Positions 57,184 through 64,000 of a stretch of DNA of 64,000 nt are shown one piece after another. The stretch is from the NCBI RefSeq assembly GCF_934294775.1, contig NZ_CAKRAH010000008.1:1-64000 (forward strand), given 5' to 3'. A model generated the notes under the pieces. That model was not told where the DNA came from and did no database searches. It was given only the letters and a program-made list of their open reading frames with translations. Position numbers and translations under genes: made by a program. The first letter of the stretch is position 1; each line of letters begins with the position of its first letter. The stretch comes from an uncultured Dorea sp. (GTDB lineage: Bacteria; Bacillota; Clostridia; Lachnospirales; Lachnospiraceae).

Positions 57184-57318
57184 CGAGAGCAGTTGGAAGA
57201 AAAGGTGAAGAAACATAACAACCTGATGGAACGTATGATAGTAGTAGAATAGTCTGTGAAATCAGCTCATCACAGACTGGACGAATTGATTGAAGAAAGA
57301 GAGGAAGATCGAGAATGA
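57184..57318 (+). pseudogene. XhlA-like phage lysis-accessory gene, 5' truncated with an in-frame TAG
   Basis: The plus-strand frame reads REQLEEKVKKHNNLMERMI then VVE, a TAG stop at 57250-57252, then SVKSAHHRLDELIEEREEDRE and a TGA that overlaps the holin ATG (ATGA at 57315). Coiled-coil residues continue across the TAG, as in XhlA-type proteins that precede holins in Firmicute prophages. The N-terminus is missing (an in-frame TAG at 57181 and no start). It is a broken gene, though the segment after TAG may still matter for coupling to holin translation. Confidence 0.6.
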
Positions 57319-57518
57319 AAGATTGGAAGAACTGGGCAAAATGTGCAGGAATCAGAGCAATTAAGACTGTAGCGCAGACAGCAGTGGCAACCATTGGCAC
57401 AGCAACAGCACTCGGACAGGTGGATACAAAGCTGGTGGTGTCAGCCTCTGTATTAGCTGGAATCTTGTCACTGTTAACCAGTATTGCCGGATTACCGGAA
57501 TGCAACACAGAGGAATGA
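57315..57518 (+). CDS. Phage holin, r1t-type
   Basis: A 67-residue protein with an N-terminal basic stretch (MKDWKNWAKCAGIRAIKT), two hydrophobic segments (about 19-34 and 40-58) and the ending GILSLLTSIAGLPE, characteristic of r1t-type holins. Such proteins permeabilise the membrane so that a lysin can reach the wall. The start overlaps the TGA of the upstream fragment. It is followed 38 bp later by an amidase, the usual holin-endolysin order. Confidence 0.85.
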   Translation: MKDWKNWAKCAGIRAIKTVAQTAVATIGTATALGQVDTKLVVSASVLAGILSLLTSIAGLPECNTEE

Positions 57519-57556
57519 TATAGATATGTGCGACATCGCACAGAAAGGAGCAAAAT

Positions 57557-58915
57557 ATGGCACATTTATTTTTAATTGCCGGACACGGAGCAGGGGACTC
57601 TGGAGCAGTGGGATACGGATTCACGGAGGCGGAAAGGGTAAGAGCTCTCGCAAGCAGAATTGTAGTATATGGTGGAAGTAACGTCACTCTTGGAGATACG
57701 AGCAGAAATTGGTATGCAGACAGAGGAATTATCTCGCTCAACATCTCGAAGGAGTGGCAGATATTAGAATTGCACATGGACAGCGGATCAGCATCGGCGA
57801 AGGGTGGTCATGTAATTATTAAGCAAGGATATAACCCAGATCAGTATGATACTGCGCTTGCCAATTTCATTGGCTCATTCTTCCCAGGCAGAGCAAATAC
57901 TGTCGTAGGCAGAGCGAACCTTGCTAACGTAAACAGATCAGCGGCGAAAGGATATAGCTACAGATTATTAGAAAATGGGTTTATATCCAATAAAGACGAT
58001 CTTACAAAATTCAATAATCAGATTAACGAACTGGCAAGAGGAATTCTCAACGCATTCGGAATCGTCGCACTTGCACCGATGCAAGCATCTACACCAGTGA
58101 AGACAGAACCAATTGACAGATATGTTAAGTCTGGTGGAGTCTTCCAGGATAAAAAAGATAGCTTCGGCACAGTATCCTATCAGGTACACGTAAGAGATAT
58201 CGGTTGGTGTAATTGGCAGTGCGACGGCAAGATGGCTGGGTCAACAGGACAGAATCGTCGAATAGAAGCATTTCGCATGATTCCGGTCGGTGAAACGGAT
58301 GTAACAGTACACATCAAGGACATCGGAAATAAAGAATACAAAAACATCACAAAAGATACGATCCTCGGAACAACAGGACAGGATAAACGTATCGAATCTA
58401 TTAAGATTACAGGAAAAGACACATGCTACCTGTACCGTGTGCAGCAGAGAAATGTCGGTTGGAGTGATTGGATGAGCAACGGTGAATGCGCTGGAGCACA
58501 GGGAAAGAGCTTACAGATTGAAGCGATTGAAATCAAGAAAGCCATGTTTGTCGTAAATCCACATATACAGGACAAAGGATGGATGGGGGATCGTGCAGCT
58601 GAAACTGTAATCGGCATTACTGGTCACAATTTGCGCCTGGAAGCATTTAAGATTAATCCTTCCGGAAAGACGATTAAGGCGAAAGCTCATATTCAGAACA
58701 AAGGATGGGTTGACTATGGAGCAATTGATAAGGATACGATTATTGGTACGGTGGGTGAGGGTAAACGCTTAGAGTGTCTATCGTTCGAAGGAGATTTTGA
58801 TTATAGGGTTCATATTCAGAACACGGGTTGGAGCAATTGGACAAAAGCGGACGGAGTGGCTGCTATGGGAACCGTTGGTCAGGCATTGCGTATCGAAGCC
58901 ATCCAGTTTAGATAA
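57557..58915 (+). CDS. N-acetylmuramoyl-L-alanine amidase (Amidase_3) with ChW repeats, phage-type endolysin
   Basis: A 452-residue wall hydrolase. The zinc amidase domain (1-~180) has H10 in LIAGHGAGDSGAVG, E26 in FTEAERVRALASR, H73 in LELHMDSGSA and the catalytic Glu in RLLENGF near 139. There is no signal peptide, as expected for a holin-dependent endolysin. Residues ~203-452 hold six clostridial hydrophobic-W (ChW) repeats, e.g. VHVRDIGWCNWQCDGKMAG, VQQRNVGWSDWMSNGECAG and VHIQNTGWSNWTKADGVAA, which bind the cell surface. RBS is AAAGGAG. With the holin it forms a complete lysis pair without other phage genes. Confidence 0.92.
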   Translation: MAHLFLIAGHGAGDSGAVGYGFTEAERVRALASRIVVYGGSNVTLGDTSRNWYADRGIISLNISKEWQILELHMDSGSASAKGGHVIIKQGYNPDQYDTALANFIGSFFPGRANTVVGRANLANVNRSAAKGYSYRLLENGFISNKDDLTKFNNQINELARGILNAFGIVALAPMQASTPVKTEPIDRYVKSGGVFQDKKDSFGTVSYQVHVRDIGWCNWQCDGKMAGSTGQNRRIEAFRMIPVGETDVTVHIKDIGNKEYKNITKDTILGTTGQDKRIESIKITGKDTCYLYRVQQRNVGWSDWMSNGECAGAQGKSLQIEAIEIKKAMFVVNPHIQDKGWMGDRAAETVIGITGHNLRLEAFKINPSGKTIKAKAHIQNKGWVDYGAIDKDTIIGTVGEGKRLECLSFEGDFDYRVHIQNTGWSNWTKADGVAAMGTVGQALRIEAIQFR

Positions 58916-59002
58916 GTATGCTGAACGTGTTTCCTCTATAATTAATAGAAACGCAAAACGTGTGAAATAAAACGTTGGAAAATATCATTTTTTTAGAAAA
59001 TA

Positions 59003-59062
59003 ATAAGAGGATAAATATTTAATCTCGTTTGCTGAGATATCGGATATTTATCCTCTTTTCTA
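59003..59062. terminator. Palindromic element T2, right border of the lysis cassette
   Basis: AAGAGGATAAATAT (59005-59018) pairs perfectly with ATATTTATCCTCTT (59044-59057), with an inner ATCTC/GAGAT hairpin. T-tracts are short on both strands. It is a second copy of T1 with compensated changes in the inner stem. It can end both the amidase and the activase transcripts. Confidence 0.85.
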
Positions 59063-59074
59063 ATGCTTTTGGTA

Positions 59075-62000
59075 TTATTTGTTCAAATTTTTATTCGCTG
59101 TAGAAAGCATCAATTTCAATCGGTTTAACTGATTAACTTCACTTGCACCTGGGTCGAAATCGATTGCAACGATATTAGATTCCGGATAGCGTCTGCGAAG
59201 TTCTTTGATAACTCCCTTACCTACGACATGGTTTGGCAGGCAGGCAAATGGCTGTGTACATACGATGTTTGGTGCGCCACTGTGGATCAGTTCTAACATT
59301 TCTCCTGTAAGGAACCATCCTTCACCAGTCTGGTTACCAAGAGATACAATATCAGAAGCCATTTTTCCGAGATCCTGGATTTTTGCCGGTGGCGTGAAAT
59401 GTTTGCTTGCCGCAAACGCTTCTGTTGCAGGGGCACGGAACCATTCCAAAGCCTTGATACCAAGATTGGCAGTGATTGCTTTTTTCTTCTCGAATCCAAG
59501 CTTTTCTACCTTAAAATTCTGGTTGTAGAAGCAGTAGAGCAAGAAGTCCAGAAGATCTGGAACAACTGCTTCGGCGCCTTCGCTTTCCAGAAGATCTACC
59601 AGGTAGTTATTGGCTGCCGGAAGGAATTTTACAAGAATTTCTCCAACGACACCGACACGAGGTTTTTTGATATCCAGTAATTCAATGTTGTTGTCAAAGT
59701 CTTCGATAATCTCGCGGCACAGACGCTTGAATTTGCGTCTGCTTGGATAACCGTTTGAAACGAAGTCCTGGCATACTTTTACCCATTTTCTGTGCATTGC
59801 ATTTACAGAACCTGGAACAGCTTCGTATGGACGCAGGCGGTAGACACATTTCATAAAGATATCACCGAATACTGCACTATAGATTCCACGTAAAATCAGG
59901 TTCGGAGTCAGCTTGAATCCCGGATTATCCTCCAGACCACTTAAGTTGATAGAGATAACCGGAATGTATCCGTAGCCGGCTTTTTTAAGAGCGCGGCGGA
60001 TGAATCCAATATAGTTGGAAGCACGGCATCCGCCACCGGTCTGACTGATGATTACAGCGATTTTATGTGTGTCATATTTTCCAGAAAGGATAGCCTCCAT
60101 AATCTGACCGACTACCATCAGAGATGGATAGCAGGCATCGTTGTTTACATATTTCAGTCCTACATCTACGGCTTGCTTGTTATCGTTTGGCAGAACTTGA
60201 AGATTATATCCGGATGCATTAAATGCAGGCTCCAGAAGTTCAAAATGAATTGGAGACATCTGCGGGCAGAGAATCGTGTAATTCTTGCGCATTTCTTTTG
60301 TAAATACAACCTTTTCGATTGCGGAGGATTTGATTTCACGTTTGTCTCCGCGTCTTTCTCTGACACGGATTGCAGCAAGCAATGATCTGACACGGATTCT
60401 TGCGGCTCCTAAGTTGTTGACCTCATCGATTTTCAGAGAGGTATAGATTTTGTCAGAGTCATTCAGGATGGATGCTACCTGGTCAGTTGTAACGGCATCC
60501 AGACCACATCCGAATGAGTTTAACTGGATCAGATCCAGATTGTCTACAGTTTTTACGTAATTTGCTGCAGCATACAGACGGGAGTGATACATCCACTGAT
60601 CCATAACATTTAACGGGTGTTCCGCTGGATTTAAGTGGGAGATGGAGTCTTCTGTCAGAACTGCAATGTTATAAGAATTGATCAGTTCCGGAATGCCATG
60701 GTTTACCTCTGGATCGATATGATATGGGCGTCCTGCAAGCACAATACCGCGGTTGCCAGTTTCGTTCAGGAACTTAATTGTCTCTTCGCCTTTTTTCTGC
60801 ATATCTTTTCTGCATGCGGCAAGTTCTTCCCATGCAGTATGTGTTGCTTTTTTAATTTCATCTGCAGGGATACTGAATTTCTCCGATAATTCCTCTACCA
60901 GACGGTAAGAGAGGGTCTCTTCGCTGGCAAATGAGATAAATGGATGAAGAAAATCAACTTCTCCGTGTACGATCGCATCGATATTATTTTTAATATTTTC
61001 CGGATAAGAAGTTACAATCGGACAGTTGTAATGGTTATTGGCTTCTGCGAATTCGTTCCTTTCATACGGAATGCTAGGATAGAAAATCGTTTTGATCTCA
61101 TTGTTAATCAGCCATTGTACGTGTCCGTGTGCAAGCTTCGCCGGATAACATTCGGATTCACTTGGAATCGAATCAATTCCCAGTTCATAGACCTTGCGGT
61201 TAGAAACCGGAGAGAGAACAACTCTGAAACCAAGTTCATTGAAGAATGTGAACCAGAAAGGATAATTCTCGTACATATTTAATACACGTGGAATACCAAT
61301 GACTCCACGAGGAGCGTTTTCCTCAGCTAATGGTTCGTAGTCAAAATAACGTTTTAATTTATATTCAAATAAGTTTGGAAGCTTATTAGTAGCTTTTGCT
61401 TTTCCAAGACCACGTTCGCAACGGTTACCGGTGATGAATTTGCGCCCTCCGCTGAAATGATTGATTGTCAGACGGCAGTTATTAGTACAGCCTTTACACT
61501 TGGTCATGGTTGTTGAATATTCCATGGCTTCGATATCTTCAATGGAAAGCATGGTGGTACCTTCGCAGTCAGTGTAGCGCTCACGTGCAATCAGTGCGGC
61601 ACCGAAAGCCCCCATGATTCCGGCAATATCAGGCCGGATAGCTTCACAGTTTGCAATCTTTTCAAAGCTTCGCAGCACAGCATTGTTGTAAAAAGTACCA
61701 CCCTGTACAACGATGTGTTTTCCGAGTTCAGATGCGTCAGATACTTTGATAACTTTAAATAACGCATTTTTAATGACAGAATATGCAAGGCCTGCAGAGA
61801 TATCTGCAACTTCAGCACCTTCTTTTTGTGCCTGTTTTACCTTTGAATTCATGAATACAGTACAACGTGTACCAAGATCAATAGGATTTTTGGCGAATAA
61901 CGCTTCGTGCGCAAAATCCTGTACAGAGTAATTCAGGGATTTTGCAAATGTCTCGATAAACGAACCACATCCGGAAGAACATGCTTCGTTTAACTGTACG

Positions 62001-63319
62001 CTGTCTACGGTCTGGTTTTTGATCTTGATACATTTCATGTCCTGACCACCGATATCGAGGATGCAGTCTACATCTGGTTCGAAGAAAGAAGCTGCATAGT
62101 AGTGCGATACGGTTTCAACTTCGCCTTCGTCTAAAAGAAGAGCTGCTTTGATCAGGGCTTCGCCATATCCTGTAGAGCAGGAGTGTACGATCTCAACATC
62201 TTCTGGTAATTTGCTGTAGATGTCTTTGATGGCTGAGATTGTAGTGCCAAGCGGATCTCCGTCATTATTATGATAGAAAGAATATAACAAAGTACCATCT
62301 TCGCCAACTAAGGCAGCCTTGGTTGTGGTAGAACCTGCATCAATACCCAGGAATGCTTTGCCGTGGTAAGTGGCAAGGTCTTTGACTGGTACCTGGTGTT
62401 TGGCGTGGCGGTCTTCAAATTCTTTATAGTCTGCTTCTGTTGCAAACAGTGGTTCCATACGGTCCACTTCGAATTCCATCTTAATCTTGCCTTCAAGACG
62501 GCGCTGCATATCGATCAGGGCAACGTCCAGATCTTTTTTGGAATTCAGGGCAGATCCAACTGCTGCAAACAAATGTGAATGTGTCGGTGCGATGATATGT
62601 TCATCGTCCAGTTTTAATGTACGGATGAATGCTTCACGCAGTTCAGAAAGAAAGTGAAGCGGTCCTCCTAAAAATGCCACATGTCCGCGGATTGGTTTAC
62701 CGCAGGCAAGTCCGCTGATCGTCTGATTTACCACTGCCTGAAAAATAGAGGCAGCAAGGTCTTCCTTGGCGGCACCATCGTTGATCAGAGGCTGGATATC
62801 TGTCTTGGCAAATACACCACATCTTGCGGCAATTGTGTAGAGGGCCTTGTAGTTTTTCGCATATTCATTCAGTCCAGAGGCATCGGTCTGCAAAAGAGAA
62901 GCCATCTGGTCGATGAAGGATCCTGTACCACCGGCACAGACGCCGTTCATACGCTGCTCAACATTTCCACCTTCAAAGTAGATGATCTTGGCATCTTCAC
63001 CGCCAAGTTCGATGGCAACGTCTGTCTGAGGTGCATAGTCCTGAAGAGCAGTAGATACAGCAATTACTTCCTGGACAAATGGTACGCCCAGATGTTTTGC
63101 AAGTGTCAGGCCGCCGGAACCCGTGATAACAGGTGAGGCATGAACCGGACCAAGTTTATGTATTGCTCTTCCTAACAGATCGGAAAGAGTTTCCTGGATG
63201 TTAGCGAAATGCCTCTCATAATCAGAAAATACCACTTCATTATTCTCATCTAATATGGCAATCTTAACGGTTGTAGAACCGATATCGATACCAAGTGTGT
63301 ATAATTCCTTTTGATTCAT
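59075..63319 (-). CDS. Giant 2-hydroxyacyl-CoA dehydratase activator-type protein (double ASKHA plus DUF2229/HgdB-like)
   Basis: A 1414-residue protein with two BadF/HgdC-type ATPase domains: LGIDIGSTTVKIAIL at residue 9 with NGVCAGGTGSFIDQMA near 125, and LGIDAGSTTTKAAL near 326 with NEACSSGCGSFIETFA near 445. The Cys in these loops normally binds a [4Fe-4S] shared between subunits. A cluster CKGCTNNC lies near 607. Next come a DUF2229 domain (IGIPRVLNMYENYPFWFTFF near 675) and a C-terminal region related to the dehydratase subunits. The family activates radical dehydratases by ATP-driven electron transfer; the client of this fused form is unknown. It has its own promoter and is monocistronic. 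Confidence 0.88.
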   Translation of the reverse strand: MNQKELYTLGIDIGSTTVKIAILDENNEVVFSDYERHFANIQETLSDLLGRAIHKLGPVHASPVITGSGGLTLAKHLGVPFVQEVIAVSTALQDYAPQTDVAIELGGEDAKIIYFEGGNVEQRMNGVCAGGTGSFIDQMASLLQTDASGLNEYAKNYKALYTIAARCGVFAKTDIQPLINDGAAKEDLAASIFQAVVNQTISGLACGKPIRGHVAFLGGPLHFLSELREAFIRTLKLDDEHIIAPTHSHLFAAVGSALNSKKDLDVALIDMQRRLEGKIKMEFEVDRMEPLFATEADYKEFEDRHAKHQVPVKDLATYHGKAFLGIDAGSTTTKAALVGEDGTLLYSFYHNNDGDPLGTTISAIKDIYSKLPEDVEIVHSCSTGYGEALIKAALLLDEGEVETVSHYYAASFFEPDVDCILDIGGQDMKCIKIKNQTVDSVQLNEACSSGCGSFIETFAKSLNYSVQDFAHEALFAKNPIDLGTRCTVFMNSKVKQAQKEGAEVADISAGLAYSVIKNALFKVIKVSDASELGKHIVVQGGTFYNNAVLRSFEKIANCEAIRPDIAGIMGAFGAALIARERYTDCEGTTMLSIEDIEAMEYSTTMTKCKGCTNNCRLTINHFSGGRKFITGNRCERGLGKAKATNKLPNLFEYKLKRYFDYEPLAEENAPRGVIGIPRVLNMYENYPFWFTFFNELGFRVVLSPVSNRKVYELGIDSIPSESECYPAKLAHGHVQWLINNEIKTIFYPSIPYERNEFAEANNHYNCPIVTSYPENIKNNIDAIVHGEVDFLHPFISFASEETLSYRLVEELSEKFSIPADEIKKATHTAWEELAACRKDMQKKGEETIKFLNETGNRGIVLAGRPYHIDPEVNHGIPELINSYNIAVLTEDSISHLNPAEHPLNVMDQWMYHSRLYAAANYVKTVDNLDLIQLNSFGCGLDAVTTDQVASILNDSDKIYTSLKIDEVNNLGAARIRVRSLLAAIRVRERRGDKREIKSSAIEKVVFTKEMRKNYTILCPQMSPIHFELLEPAFNASGYNLQVLPNDNKQAVDVGLKYVNNDACYPSLMVVGQIMEAILSGKYDTHKIAVIISQTGGGCRASNYIGFIRRALKKAGYGYIPVISINLSGLEDNPGFKLTPNLILRGIYSAVFGDIFMKCVYRLRPYEAVPGSVNAMHRKWVKVCQDFVSNGYPSRRKFKRLCREIIEDFDNNIELLDIKKPRVGVVGEILVKFLPAANNYLVDLLESEGAEAVVPDLLDFLLYCFYNQNFKVEKLGFEKKKAITANLGIKALEWFRAPATEAFAASKHFTPPAKIQDLGKMASDIVSLGNQTGEGWFLTGEMLELIHSGAPNIVCTQPFACLPNHVVGKGVIKELRRRYPESNIVAIDFDPGASEVNQLNRLKLMLSTANKNLNK

Positions 63320-63397
63320 GTTATATAACTCCTTGTCATGTTAAAATATATGTCTTTCTTCTTATTAAATGCATTTTGCTTTGGTGTGACCTGTAAC

Positions 63398-63426
63398 ATT
63401 ATACGACAAAAGATGCCAAAAGACAA
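63398..63426 (-). promoter_or_regulatory. Predicted promoter of the activase gene
   Basis: On the minus strand TTGTCT (63426-63421) and an exact TATAAT (63403-63398) are spaced by 17 bp. Confidence 0.65.
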
Positions 63427-63477
63427 TTAACAAATGTTGAAGATATGTTAAAAAGAGATGAACTTTACTTGGTGGAA

Positions 63478-63506
63478 TTGACAAATATCTCTCAAGAATG
63501 TAGAAT
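63478..63506 (+). promoter_or_regulatory. Predicted promoter of the membrane protein gene at 63544
   Basis: Consensus TTGACA (63478-63483) and TAGAAT (63501-63506) with a 17-bp spacer and a TG two bases before the -10. Confidence 0.75.
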
Positions 63507-63543
63507 GTCTACAGTGTGAAAATAAACATAAAGGAGTAACTAT

Positions 63544-64000
63544 ATGAATAATTGGTTAGACAAACTTGAACGGAAATTTGGCAGATATGCGATTCCAAAT
63601 CTGATCACATATATTATAATATTATATGCAGCCGGATTTGCACTGGAATTGATCAATCCGATATTCTATAGTCAGTTCCTTAGCCTGGATGCCAGTAAGA
63701 TTCTTCAGGGGCAGATATGGAGAATTGTAACATTTATTATCCAGCCACCATCTGACAATTTGATTTTCATAGTATTTGCGCTGTATCTTTATTATATGAT
63801 AGGGAAACAGCTGGAGGCAGCATGGGGGGCTTTTCGGTTTAATCTGTATTTCTTTTCAGGAATGCTCTTTATTGTAATAGGAGCCATACTGGCATATTTA
63901 TTGACAGGAGCAGTACTCAGGATGGATACATGGTATCTGAATCTGTCATTGTTTTTTGCATTTGCAGCACTTTACCCGGATGTTCAGCTTTTACTATTCT
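63544..64000 (+). CDS. Rhomboid-like integral membrane protein, 3' part beyond the window
   Basis: The open frame starts at 63544 (AAGGAG ahead) with MNNWLDKLERKFGRYAIPNL and stays open for 152 codons to the window edge. Hydrophobic segments lie near residues 18-38, 66-86, 98-120 and from 133. QIWRIVTFIIQPPSDN near residue 57 recalls the WR-containing first loop of rhomboid-fold proteins. The catalytic GxSG and His would lie further on, so protease activity cannot be judged. An inactive rhomboid-like protein is possible. Confidence 0.7.
   Translation, partial: MNNWLDKLERKFGRYAIPNLITYIIILYAAGFALELINPIFYSQFLSLDASKILQGQIWRIVTFIIQPPSDNLIFIVFALYLYYMIGKQLEAAWGAFRFNLYFFSGMLFIVIGAILAYLLTGAVLRMDTWYLNLSLFFAFAALYPDVQLLLF

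Noticed and set aside
57080..57565. 161-residue minus-strand reading frame across the holin
   Set aside because: Most of it is antisense to the holin and amidase genes and has no protein-like composition; only the last ~33 codons are kept as a possible remnant.

Overview
The window reads as a stretch of chromosome from a low-GC, anaerobic, spore-forming member of the Clostridia, most likely the family Lachnospiraceae. The reasons are: an oxygen-sensitive pyruvate formate-lyase with its activase, a 2-hydroxyacyl-CoA dehydratase-type activator of 1414 residues, spoIVA, the Firmicute trio dnaG-rpoD-trmK, an aspartate transcarbamoylase split into pyrB and pyrI, and a GGGtGRT-type protein paired with a NifU-like scaffold. 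I cannot name the species from the sequence alone.

Layout. 1-6.4 kb: end of a tRNA-Leu, then dnaG-rpoD-trmK-nif3-like-nucleoside kinase on the plus strand. 6.5-11 kb: aroC (minus), an L,D-transpeptidase, tgt and yajC. 11-14.4 kb: pflB-pflA. 14.4-21.5 kb: leuB-ilvD-ilvB-serC-serA. 21.5-27.7 kb: a wall-associated polysaccharide deacetylase, a divergent PRPP synthase (minus) and der-plsY-gpsA. 27.8-37.7 kb: an accessory quinate/shikimate utilisation locus. 37.8-42.6 kb: spoIVA, an iron alcohol dehydrogenase, a strongly folded intergenic element, a MogA-like protein, an MBL hydrolase and rnhA. 42.7-43.1 kb: RNase P RNA. 43.2-45.2 kb: nitroreductase-pyrB-pyrI (minus). 45.4-48.1 kb: pheA, a DUF815-type ATPase and a MATE transporter remnant. 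48.1-55 kb: rqcH (minus), then yicC-gmk-rpoZ and rimO-pgsA-cinA. 55-57 kb: NifU-like and GGGtGRT proteins. 57-59 kb: a phage-derived holin/amidase cassette between two copies of the same palindromic element. 59-63.3 kb: the giant activase (minus). 63.5 kb to the end: a membrane protein cut by the window.

The accessory region of most interest is 27.8-37.7 kb. A LysR regulator, a TIM-barrel protein resembling 3-dehydroshikimate dehydratase, an iron-sulfur Old Yellow Enzyme, two shikimate/quinate dehydrogenase paralogues, a type I 3-dehydroquinate dehydratase, an MFS carrier and a second permease lie together in three transcription units. All three promoters carry a closely matching 15-bp T-N11-A palindrome, two of them centred at about -65 from the predicted start, so the locus looks like one LysR regulon. 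The likely job is uptake and conversion of plant quinate/shikimate to protocatechuate. The Old Yellow Enzyme adds a possible reductive branch suited to an anaerobe.

The least explained signal is a dispersed hairpin repeat. Five clear copies and one partial copy were found. Every copy starts at or within a few bases of the T-tract of an intrinsic terminator, always in the direction of the transcript that ends there. This looks like a family of small elements that target terminators or work with them.
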